DNA of 64,000 nt, from NCBI RefSeq assembly GCF_000797515.1, contig NZ_JSBN01000067.1, forward strand, positions 1-64,000, given 5' to 3'. Both the position numbers and the translations under genes were made by a program. The stretch is from Sphingomonas sp. Ant H11. Its GTDB lineage: Bacteria > Pseudomonadota > Alphaproteobacteria > Sphingomonadales > Sphingomonadaceae. Positions 1 through 7,607 of the stretch are shown here, piece by piece; the first letter of the stretch is position 1, and every line of letters starts with the position of its first letter. The notes under the pieces were generated by a model that worked only from the letters and a program-made list of their open reading frames with translations, did no database searches and had not been told where the DNA came from.

Positions 1-124
1 CGCGGAAGGCCGGGTCGGCCGGGGTTGGTGCCGCCGCGCCGGTTTCGGCGATGGCGGGAGCCGCCGTGGCAATGAGCGAAACCGCCAGGGCTGCGCTGGC
101 AACCGACGTGCGTAGAGTCTGCAT
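1..124 (-). CDS. N-terminus of an exported protein, cut by the window edge
   Basis: Only the first 41 residues are present; the gene continues beyond the left edge. The ATG at 122-124 is preceded by a good GGGAGGGG ribosome binding site. The product starts MQTLRTSVASAALAVSLIA, a classical signal peptide ending near APAIA-ET, followed by a Pro/Ala stretch and DPAFRA. The mature protein should be periplasmic or secreted. Its position beside a GH31 glycosidase, a sugar transporter and a GntR regulator suggests a glycoside hydrolase; the sequence after the signal peptide resembles the entry to GH3 beta-glucosidases, but too little is visible to assign a family. An 11-bp operator-like palindrome lies 64 bp upstream. 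Confidence 0.7.
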   Translation of the reverse strand, partial: MQTLRTSVASAALAVSLIATAAPAIAETGAAAPTPADPAFR

Positions 125-187
125 ATTTCCCCTCCCAAAAAGTGCGCGGCCGTTGCGTGTCGACCGTCTCGCGACTCTCATACCAAA

Positions 188-198
188 TGGTCTTACCA
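188..198. promoter_or_regulatory. Putative GntR/FadR-type operator
   Basis: TGGTCTTACCA is a perfect TGGT-N3-ACCA inverted repeat in the intergenic space between the divergent secreted-protein gene and the GntR gene. FadR-subfamily (FCD) regulators bind short palindromes of this form. Related sites stand before the MFS-GH31 pair at 4823-4847. The assignment to the adjacent regulator is inference. Confidence 0.55.
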
Positions 199-303
199 AT
201 TGCAAATGATGGAATGACCTGCAGGAGGATCGGGCCTATCGCGATTGCGCGAGCCCGGCATGTTGAGTAAACCGAAGCGCTCCGTTCTACAGGCGAACAT
301 CAA

Positions 304-1089
304 GTGATCAGGCCACTTCGTCCCACTCCGTCGACCCTGCACCCCGGGGGGCGAAAGCTGTATCAGCAGGCGGCGGCCACGATCGCGGCGGCGATCCAAC
401 GCGGCGACTATCGGCCCGGCCAGCGCATCCCGTCCGAGCGCGAACTGGCCGAAGAACATAAGGTCAGCCGCCCGACGATTCGCGAGGCGCTGATTGCGCT
501 TGAGGTGACGGGGCTGGTGCGTTCGCGCCATGGCTCGGGTATCTTCGTCGTCGACAATCCGCCCAACGACACGCTTATGCTGAGTCTCGATATCGGCGCG
601 TTCGAGCTGACCGAGGCGCGGCGGCTGTTCGAAGGGGAAACTGCGGCGCTGGCGGCGGTCTCGATCTCCGACGAGGATATCGCACGGCTGGAAACGCTGG
701 TGGCCGACATGGAACGCGAAAATCAGGAACATGTCAGCGGTGAGCACGCCGATCGCGAGTTTCACGTCGTGATCGCGCGCGCGACGCAAAATTCGGCGAT
801 CGTCGGCGTCGTCGAATCGCTATGGGACGCGCGCTACAGCTCGCCGCTCTGCGCGCACATGCTCGAACGCGCCCGCAGTGTCGGCGTACAGCCGCGGATC
901 GACGAACATCTCGATATCCTGCAGGCATTGCGGGAGCGCGATCCCGTTGCCGCGCGCGCGGCGATGCGCGACCATCTCGCCCGCGTGATCGAGGGGCTGC
1001 TCCAGGCCACCGAAATCGACACGATGGAGCGTACCCGCGCCGAGCTCGAGGTCAAGCGCACCGCACTGGCCAAGCGCGGCGCGGTCTGA
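304..1089 (+). CDS. GntR family transcriptional regulator, FadR (FCD) subfamily
   Basis: A 261-residue protein with an N-terminal winged helix (about residues 17-83; PGQRIPSERELAEEHKVSRP is the recognition core) and an all-helical FCD ligand-binding domain (about 95-245) with the usual metal-site Asp/His pattern (EFHVVIARATQN, DEHLDILQAL). The start is a GTG at 304; no in-frame ATG fits better and the winged helix is complete from here. The gene is divergent from an exported protein and lies beside a GH31 enzyme and a sugar transporter, so it probably controls use of a glucoside or uronate and senses a sugar-acid-like effector. FCD regulators are most often repressors released by a metabolite. 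Confidence 0.88.
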   Translation: MIRPLRPTPSTLHPGGRKLYQQAAATIAAAIQRGDYRPGQRIPSERELAEEHKVSRPTIREALIALEVTGLVRSRHGSGIFVVDNPPNDTLMLSLDIGAFELTEARRLFEGETAALAAVSISDEDIARLETLVADMERENQEHVSGEHADREFHVVIARATQNSAIVGVVESLWDARYSSPLCAHMLERARSVGVQPRIDEHLDILQALRERDPVAARAAMRDHLARVIEGLLQATEIDTMERTRAELEVKRTALAKRGAV

Positions 1090-1099
1090 CCCGCCGCCG

Positions 1100-3502
1100 T
1101 TACGCGTCCCCGACAGTCAGCGAAATACCGCTGCGCCCTGCAATCATCACCGCTTCGCCCGCGCCGCCATTGACGATGAGCGTCCGTTTTTCGCCCGGCG
1201 GGAGCAACAGTGTCACGCGGTCGTCGCCCCAGGTGCCGGGGCCATCGCGGCTCAGCGTGAGATCGATCCGTTGGGCATCGGCCTGGCCCTTCATCCGCCA
1301 GCGGTCGATCGGCCCGTCGCCGTCGCCGCCATCCTCGACAGCCGACCAGGCGAAGGGGCCCTTGCCGGGCGGGAACAGCCAAATGCCGCGCTTATAGGGC
1401 TCGGGCCGCCATCCGCCGGTGGCGAGGTCTACCAGCATCGCCGATCCGGCACGTGCGAGCAGCGGCGGCGGGCCATCCAATGCCGCATCGAGCTCGACGA
1501 TCACGCCGCCCGCAACGCGGTTGCCGGTCCAGACATCGATCCAGTCCGCGCCAGCGGGCGTACGCACCGTGCGCGTTGTCGCCCCCGGTTCGGCCACCGC
1601 TGCGACCAGCAAATCGGGCCCGAGCAGATGATCGTCCCCCTCGGCCCAGGCCGCCGGGTCACCCGGAAAGTCGAGCCAGAGCGGGCGCACCATCGGGTCA
1701 TACGCCGCGTGATAGCGATGCAAAAGGTCGTAGAGAAACGGCAGCAGCGTCTGCCGCAACGCCATCAATCGCCGGATCGCGGGCAGCGCTTGCGGGTACA
1801 TCCACGGCTCGTTGACGGTGCGGTCGTCATTCCAGCTATGGATGCTGAAGCGCGGCATCAGCACCCCCGCCTGCACCCAGCGTACCAGCAGTTCGGGCGA
1901 GGGGGCGGGGCCCGAAAAGCCGCCGACATCGTGCCCGCTGTTGGACACGCCCGATAGAGCAAGGCCGATCGCCTGGCGCATATTGTAGCGGATCGTCTTC
2001 CACTCGGTGCGGTTGTCGCCGGTCCAGGTCTGCGCATAGCGCTGCAGTCCCGCCATCCCGGATCGCGTCACGACATAGGGGCGCTGGCCGGGGCGTGCCT
2101 CGATTTGCGCCTGCCGCGACGCGCGCGTCATCAACAAGGGCTGCACCGGACGCATCGCCGCTGCTGCGACGGGGCTGCCGAAACCGTGGAAGCGCGCGCG
2201 CCGATCCCACACTTCATATTCGTTATTGTCGTTCCAGGTCGCTTCCATGCCCTGGTCGAGCAGGCTGGTCGTCACCTGTGCGCGCCACCACTGCGCGGCT
2301 TCGGGCCGGGTGAAATCGATATAGCTGCCGACTTCGTCCCAAAATTGTGCCTCGACCGGCTGGCCCTCGGCATCGGCCACGAACAGGCCGGCCGCCGCTG
2401 CTTCGTCATAGCGCGGGTGGCTGCGCAGAAGGGCGGGCTTGATGTTGGGCACCAGCCGCACACCCGCATCGGCATAGGAGCCAATAAAGGCGGCGGGATC
2501 GGGAAATTTGTCGCGGTTCCAGTGGAACACATAGCGCTTGTCGCCGATCGAGGTGTAGCCCGAGGAGAGGTGGAACGAGGTGCAGCCGAGATCGTGCCTG
2601 GCGCATTGGTCGAGGAAGCTCGCCATCTGCACTGCGGCATCGGGCGCGTCGGTATAGCTCATCGTCGAGCCCGAATAGCCCAGCGACCAGCGCGGCATCA
2701 GCGCGGGGCGGCCGGTCAGCCAGGTGAAGCGGCGCGTCACCGCCAGCGGGTCCGGCCCGGCGATCATCCACAGATCGACATCGCCTGCGTCCGCCACGAC
2801 ATGGCGGTAGAGACCGTGATAATTGTCGAGTTCCCGGCCGAGATCGACCGTTACATCGGCGACGCTGTCGTAAAACGTACCGTGGCAGCGGCCATCCCCG
2901 TCGGCGACCAGGAGATAGGGAATGGACTTGTAGAGTGGGTCGCTATGCTCGGCATCGAACCCCATCGGATCGACGTTGGTCAGGCGGAAGCGGCGACCCG
3001 CGCGGTTGGTGTCGCCGGTGCGATCGCCCAGGCCGTAAAAGCGTTCGTCGGGCCGGCGCGCGAGATAATGGTGCGCGCGGCCGTCCCACCAGCCGAAATC
3101 ATAGGCTTGCGTCGGGCGATCGGCCGCCATTGGCCGCCACGTGTCGCCGTCGCGCTGCTCCCAGCTGCAATGGAGGCCGTGCAGGCGGATGGTGAGGCGA
3201 AGGCGGGTGGTCGTAAGCGTCAGCCTATCTTCCGTCGCCACGCAGTCGAAGGCAGGGCACGTAAAACCGCCGACATCCATGCGGTCGCGGCCGGGTTCGG
3301 CGATGTCGGCGGCACCGGGGGCGATCGCCCAGCTCGGCGGGCTCGTCACCGTGCCGGTGGCGAGCAGCAACAGGCGCACGATATCATCCTCCAGCACGAA
3401 CACATGCGCGACGGCACCAGTGTCGGCGGTGAGCGTGATGCGGCCCGGCACGCGCGCGGTCAGCACGAAGCGGGGCGGGTTGGACAAGGTGGCGTGTCTC
3501 AT
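1100..3502 (-). CDS. Glycoside hydrolase family 31 (alpha-glucosidase or alpha-xylosidase type)
   Basis: An 800-residue retaining glycosidase. The GH31 nucleophile motif WNDNNE is visible with Asp near residue 425, and the acid/base Asp lies near residue 496 in WTGDNRTEWK. An N-terminal beta-sandwich (GLGDRTGDTNRAGRRF) precedes the (beta/alpha)8 barrel, and a C-terminal beta-domain follows. No signal peptide is seen, so the enzyme is likely cytoplasmic and acts on imported oligosaccharide. The ATG at 3502 overlaps the stop of the upstream transporter gene (ATGA, 4 bp), which implies translational coupling and makes this start secure; the open frame extends further upstream only as a shadow of the transporter gene. 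Whether the substrate is glucose- or xylose-linked cannot be read from sequence. Confidence 0.92.
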   Translation of the reverse strand: MRHATLSNPPRFVLTARVPGRITLTADTGAVAHVFVLEDDIVRLLLLATGTVTSPPSWAIAPGAADIAEPGRDRMDVGGFTCPAFDCVATEDRLTLTTTRLRLTIRLHGLHCSWEQRDGDTWRPMAADRPTQAYDFGWWDGRAHHYLARRPDERFYGLGDRTGDTNRAGRRFRLTNVDPMGFDAEHSDPLYKSIPYLLVADGDGRCHGTFYDSVADVTVDLGRELDNYHGLYRHVVADAGDVDLWMIAGPDPLAVTRRFTWLTGRPALMPRWSLGYSGSTMSYTDAPDAAVQMASFLDQCARHDLGCTSFHLSSGYTSIGDKRYVFHWNRDKFPDPAAFIGSYADAGVRLVPNIKPALLRSHPRYDEAAAAGLFVADAEGQPVEAQFWDEVGSYIDFTRPEAAQWWRAQVTTSLLDQGMEATWNDNNEYEVWDRRARFHGFGSPVAAAAMRPVQPLLMTRASRQAQIEARPGQRPYVVTRSGMAGLQRYAQTWTGDNRTEWKTIRYNMRQAIGLALSGVSNSGHDVGGFSGPAPSPELLVRWVQAGVLMPRFSIHSWNDDRTVNEPWMYPQALPAIRRLMALRQTLLPFLYDLLHRYHAAYDPMVRPLWLDFPGDPAAWAEGDDHLLGPDLLVAAVAEPGATTRTVRTPAGADWIDVWTGNRVAGGVIVELDAALDGPPPLLARAGSAMLVDLATGGWRPEPYKRGIWLFPPGKGPFAWSAVEDGGDGDGPIDRWRMKGQADAQRIDLTLSRDGPGTWGDDRVTLLLPPGEKRTLIVNGGAGEAVMIAGRSGISLTVGDA

Positions 3503-4764
3503 AGTGTCGGTTCCGTGGCAGGGACGGGGGGCAGGGTCAGCTTGCGGATGAAGAGGATCAGGACGGCAGCGCCGATCAGATCCAACACCCCCAGCACCGC
3601 GAACAGCGGCGCATAGCCGACGGTATCGGCCAACTGGCCGATCATCAGCGAAAAGAGCAGGCCGCCGATCCACCCGGCCTGCCCGATAAAGCCGTTGGCG
3701 GTGCCGACCTCGCTCGGCGCGAACACGTCGGCGGACAGCGTGTTGATCAGCCCCGAGATCATCTGATGCGCGAAGCCGCCCACGCAGAACAAGGCGATCG
3801 CGGTATAGGGGCTGGCGGCAAGGCCGATACAGCCCGGCGCGATCATCAGCACCGCGCCCAGCGAAATGCCGACGATGCGCGATGGAATCAGCGCAACGCC
3901 GCGCTTCATCAGCCACGGCGACAAATAGCCGCCGAGGATGCCGCCAAGGTCCGCTGCGAGAAACGGCAGAAATGCGAACAGCGCGATCTGCTTCAGATCC
4001 ATGCCGCGTTCGGTGGCAAGGTAGAGCGGGATCCAGAAGCTGAAGGTTTGCCAGGCGGGCTCGGCGAGGAAGCGCGGGATCGCGATCACCCAGAAGCGGG
4101 CCGAGCCAAGGATTTCGCGCGGCTTCACGCGCTTGGTGGTGGCGGGCGGGCGGTCGGTGGCGATCATCCTCCGTTCCTCGGGCGTGATCGCAGGGTGCGT
4201 CTCCGGCGTCCGGTAGAACGCATACCACGCCGCCGCCCAGACGATCCCCACGGCACCGGTAACGATGAACGCCCAGCGCCAGTCGGCCCACAGCGCTACC
4301 GCGACCACGACGGGCGGCGCGATCAGCGCCCCGAGCGAGGTTCCTGCGTTGAACCAGCCCACCGCAACCGAACGCTCGCGCGCCGGAAACCATTCGGCAA
4401 CCGCCTTGATTCCCGACGGAATCGCGGCGGATTCGGCGAGCCCCAGCAAGCCGCGGAACAATGCAAGGCTGATCCAGCCAAAGGCAAAGGCATGCAGCAT
4501 GTTGGCGAGCGACCACGCGATGCCGAACACAGCAAAGCCCGCGCGCAGCCCGAACCGGTCGATAATCGCACCCGCCACGGGCTGCATTACGGTATAGGCA
4601 AGCTGGAACGCGCCGACGACGTAGCTGTATTGCTTGGTCGTCATGTGCAGTGCGCTCTTCAGCTCAGGTGCAAGGACACCGAGCGAATTACGCGCAAGGT
4701 AATTGGCCACGGTGCCCGCGCAGATCAGCGCGACGATCCACCAGCGCAGATTTCGTATCCGCAT
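3499..4764 (-). CDS. MFS transporter, anion:cation symporter/hexuronate-type family
   Basis: A 421-residue integral membrane protein with about 12 predicted helices, beginning MRIRNLRWWIVALICAGTVA. The layout and motifs (NYLARNSLGVLAPEL in helix 1, RGLLGLAESAAIPSGIKAV in helix 4, a central cytoplasmic loop near residues 190-220) fit the ACS family, whose members include ExuT-like sugar-acid permeases. The ATG at 4764 follows a strong AGGAGGGG ribosome binding site; a longer open frame upstream has no such signal. It is the first gene of a two-gene unit with the GH31 enzyme and probably supplies its substrate. Two operator-like palindromes lie 60-85 bp upstream. Confidence 0.9.
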   Translation of the reverse strand: MRIRNLRWWIVALICAGTVANYLARNSLGVLAPELKSALHMTTKQYSYVVGAFQLAYTVMQPVAGAIIDRFGLRAGFAVFGIAWSLANMLHAFAFGWISLALFRGLLGLAESAAIPSGIKAVAEWFPARERSVAVGWFNAGTSLGALIAPPVVVAVALWADWRWAFIVTGAVGIVWAAAWYAFYRTPETHPAITPEERRMIATDRPPATTKRVKPREILGSARFWVIAIPRFLAEPAWQTFSFWIPLYLATERGMDLKQIALFAFLPFLAADLGGILGGYLSPWLMKRGVALIPSRIVGISLGAVLMIAPGCIGLAASPYTAIALFCVGGFAHQMISGLINTLSADVFAPSEVGTANGFIGQAGWIGGLLFSLMIGQLADTVGYAPLFAVLGVLDLIGAAVLILFIRKLTLPPVPATEPTL

Positions 4765-4822
4765 GCCCGTTCCCCTCCTGCGCCGTATGCAGCGTCTGCC
4801 CGCCATCCTAGGGACCCACAGT

Positions 4823-4847
4823 TGGTCTGTCCATATTGGTCGGGCCA
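4823..4847. promoter_or_regulatory. Tandem operator-like palindromes upstream of the MFS-GH31 unit
   Basis: Two copies of an 11-bp motif stand 3 bp apart: TGGTCTGTCCA (4823-4833) and TGGTCGGGCCA (4837-4847). The second is embedded in the longer palindrome ATTGG-N5-CCAAT. Both share the TGGTC...CCA frame with the site at 188-198 beside the GntR gene. They are well placed to control transcription of the transporter and glycosidase. Binding by this regulator is inferred. Confidence 0.5.
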
Positions 4848-5337
4848 ATTTGCACGGTTGTGGGTTGCGCATGGCTGTCCGCGCGGGAAGGGAGGGTGGC
4901 ACGGTCCTTGTTGCAGCCACGACGCTTGGTTTCCTGCCCGTCTCGGCAATCGTCCGAAATTTTGGTGGCCCTACGGGTACCGTTGTGAAGTTTCAGGCAC
5001 CATCATTACGTCTCAGCTTTTTGAGCTTGTTGAAAATATTGGAAAACTGTTGAGCCAGTGCATCCCACAATTTTCCGCTAAATCCGGATCAAAGTGTGGG
5101 ACTCGATCTGGGACTGCATTGCGGAGGTTCCGATGGCGTTGACGACCCTCGAGGTCCAACATGCAGGCCCCGGCAGGCAGGCCGATATGTTTGGCCTCTA
5201 CCCCCCTCGTTAGCGACAGCGGAGCGCGATCCTCCGGCAACACGCGAGTGCCGCGATTGGCCAGGACGTTCCTCTCGTCGACGCGCATTCCGACCGCGAA
5301 TTTGCGCAAGGCCGTTCGCGCGGGCGACGGGCCTGCC

Positions 5338-5493
5338 TCATGGCGCGTAAGGCCGCGCCGACCTTTGAAAAGGTAGCGACTCCTTCCAATGGACGCGGCC
5401 CCCGAACTCCGTCCGGAGCGGCAGCGAAATCTGCCGGTTGAGGTAGTAGATCCCGGTCTTGGGGTGTTTCCAGGGGGTCGCCATGTGGACCAT
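5338..5493 (-). pseudogene. Truncated tyrosine recombinase/phage integrase N-terminus (DUF6538-like)
   Basis: A 51-codon frame starts MVHMATPWKHPKTGIYYLNR and continues QISLPLR. This matches the opening of the N-terminal domain found in a family of tRNA-directed site-specific recombinases. After about 28 residues the similarity fades and the frame stops at 5338. The catalytic domain with its Arg/His/Tyr residues is missing, so this is a non-functional remnant. It lies about 85 bp from tRNA-Glu and points away from it, as an island integrase would. Confidence 0.55.
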
Positions 5494-5576
5494 CTCGCGT
5501 CTCGCTATGCCCGTTCGCTATGCCTGCGGAGGGTGAAGATGCGGTGAACGCTGGATTCTGCCGAAATTCCGAAAGA

Positions 5577-5650
5577 TGGTGACCCTACGGGAATCGAACC
5601 CGTGCTTCAGCCGTGAAAGGGCCGCGTCCTAACCGCTAGACGAAGGGGCC
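5577..5650 (-). tRNA. tRNA-Glu (anticodon TTC)
   Basis: The minus strand folds as a cloverleaf: acceptor GGCCCCT, D-arm with AGCGGTTAGG, anticodon loop CTTTCAC (TTC at 5615-5617), T-arm ACGGG-TTCGATT-CCCGT, and an encoded CCA end. The 3' acceptor strand reads AGGGTC-A-CCA and lacks one G for perfect pairing with GGCCCCT, which would need AGGGGTC. The 74-nt length is one short. A missed C in the plus-strand run at 5583-5585 is the likely cause, in line with the other single-base indels in this window. No second tRNA-Glu is present here. Confidence 0.92.
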
Positions 5651-5729
5651 GTGCCCGAATGCTCGGGAGCGAAGGGCCGGTTAGGCAAAGCGGACGGGTT
5701 GGTCAACCCATTGTGTCGCATTTGTTGAA

Positions 5730-7504
5730 TCAATCGGCCCAGGCGGCGTCGTCGATGTGCAATTCGGCGGCGGGGCGGGTGCCCCAATCGTCGATGCGTG
5801 CGCGACCCGCAAGCCACAGGCGGCGATGCGGTGCCGCACCCAGCAAGGCCTGGCCCAGCGCGGTGTCGGCCTGGCGGAAGGCGACCGCCTTCAGCGTGCC
5901 ACCGCCGCCGCCAGGGCAATCCCCGCTAACGATCGCGCGGACATGGCCGTTGCCGACCACATCGGCTTTGAGCACGCGCACTGGCCCCGCGACCACGCGC
6001 GGTTGCGGCCAGCCCATGCCATAAGGGCCGCCGGCCTCCATCGTCGTGACCAGATCGGGCGTCACGCCGCGCGCGCTCAGCACCGCGTCGAGCAACAAGG
6101 CGCGGTCGCCCATCGCGCGGGTGACGGCGGCGTCGAGACGTTCGCTCAGAAAGTCGCCAAAGCTTCGATGCGGTCCTCGGCAATCGTCAGGCCAGCCGCC
6201 ATCGCATGGCCGCCGCCCGCCACCAGCAGATCGGCCTCTTTCGCGGCGAGCACGGCGGCTCCCAAATCGACGCCGGGGATCGATCGCCCCGAACCCTTGC
6301 CGATGCCCGCATCGTCGAGCGCGATGACCAGTGCCGGGCGGCCGAACTTCTCCTTCAGGCGTCCGGCGACGATCCCGATCACGCCGGGGTGCCAGCCGTG
6401 CCCGGCGACGACGATCACCGCGCGGTTGCTCTTGTGTGCGGCGAGCATTTCGGCGGCTTCCTGCACGATCCCCTCGATCGCCCGGCGTTCCTCGTTGAGC
6501 CGGTCGAGCTCGGTTGCGATTCGTTCGGCTTCGCCCGGGTCGCGCGTTGTCAGCAAGCGGACACCGAGATCGGACTTGCCGACGCGCCCACCGGCATTGA
6601 TGCGGGGGCCGAGCGCGAAGCCGAGATCGGTGCTGGTCGGCGCGCGAGTCAGCCGCGAGGCGGTGAGCAGCGCGTCGATCCCGATATTGCCGCGCTTGGC
6701 CATCACCTTGAGCCCCTGCGCGACGAAGGCGCGGTTGAGGCCTTTGAGCGAGGCGACATCGGCCACGGTGCCGAGCGCCACCAGATCGAGCAAATCGAGC
6801 AATTTCGGTTCGGGACGATCGGCGAAGAATCCGCGCGTGCGCAGTGCACGAATCAGCGCGGCCCCGAGCAGAAAGGCGACGCCGACGGCGGCGAGATGGC
6901 CATGCGCGGCCCCCTCGGTCTCGTCGAGCCGGTTGGGGTTCACCAGGGCGAGTGCATGGGGCAGGGCGCTCGCGCATTTGTGATGGTCGACCACGACAAC
7001 GTCCACGCCCGCGACGCGCGCCATTTCCAGCGCCTCGAACGCCTGCGCGCCGCAATCGACGGTGATGATGAGGCTGGCACCTTCGTCCTTCAGGCGCACC
7101 AGTGCCGGGCCTGACGGGCCGTAACCCTCCATCAGCCGGTCCGGAATATAGGACCGCGCCTCCAGGCCAAGGTCGCGCAACAACAGGATCATCAGCGCCG
7201 CCGAGGTCGCGCCATCGACGTCATAATCGCCGAACACCGCGATTTGCTCACCTGCCTGCACTGCGTTGGCAAGGCGATCGGCGGCGCGGTCCATATCCCG
7301 GAAAATCGAGGGATCGGGCATGAAGGCGCGGATGCTGGGGGCCTTGTGCGCCGCCAGCGCATCGCGTGGACAGCCCCGCGCGAGCAACAATTGCGTGACC
7401 AGATCGTCGGGCGCGAAGCCGGGGTCACGCGCGTCGGTCTCCAGCATACGCCAGCGCCACGGCTGGCCGAGAATCGAATGGGTGATGTTGAGCACGGTGT
7501 TCAT
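5730..7504 (-). CDS. recJ: Single-stranded-DNA-specific exonuclease RecJ (one frameshift)
   Basis: RecJ degrades ssDNA 5'-3' in recombination and mismatch repair. The DHH-family motifs are all present: FGDYDVDGA, DCGAQ, VVDHHKC, VALGTVADV, then the DHHA1-type segment HPGVIGIVAGRLKEKFGRP and GGGHAMAAG. The frame is interrupted near 6157: residues up to RIEALATF read in one frame, and GDFLSERLDAAV onward read in the next. A missing base in the short run at 6156-6160 would restore a 591-residue protein, close to the 577 residues of E. coli RecJ. The break lies after the catalytic core, so a real truncation would lose the C-terminal OB-type region. A sequencing error is more likely. Confidence 0.93.
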
Positions 7505-7607
7505 TGCCGCCCTCCTACGCCGATGTCGCCTTCGCGCAAATCACGGCGCGGCTGGACCGTATCCCCGCGCTGTGCGACGATGCCAAAAAACAAGAGAGGG
7601 TGGGGCG

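Larger units (their letters stand above)
4963..5650. mobile_element. Relic of an integrative element at tRNA-Glu
   Basis: The stretch between the MFS gene and tRNA-Glu (about 800 bases) has no intact gene. TGGTGGCCCTACGGG at 4963-4977 matches 14 of 15 bases of the tRNA-Glu 3' end (5577-5591). Between the two copies lies the start of a tyrosine recombinase gene on the minus strand, reading away from the tRNA. This is the usual architecture of an island integrated in a tRNA gene, here reduced to about 0.7 kb. The rest of the interval (4978-5337) shows no recognisable coding sequence; a 98-codon minus-strand frame at 5013-5309 may be decayed integrase sequence. Confidence 0.45.

Noticed and set aside
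3502..4516. N-terminal 338-residue extension of the GH31 enzyme
   Set aside because: It is an antisense-free shadow of the MFS gene in another frame; the real start ATG at 3502 overlaps the MFS stop codon and gives a full-length GH31.
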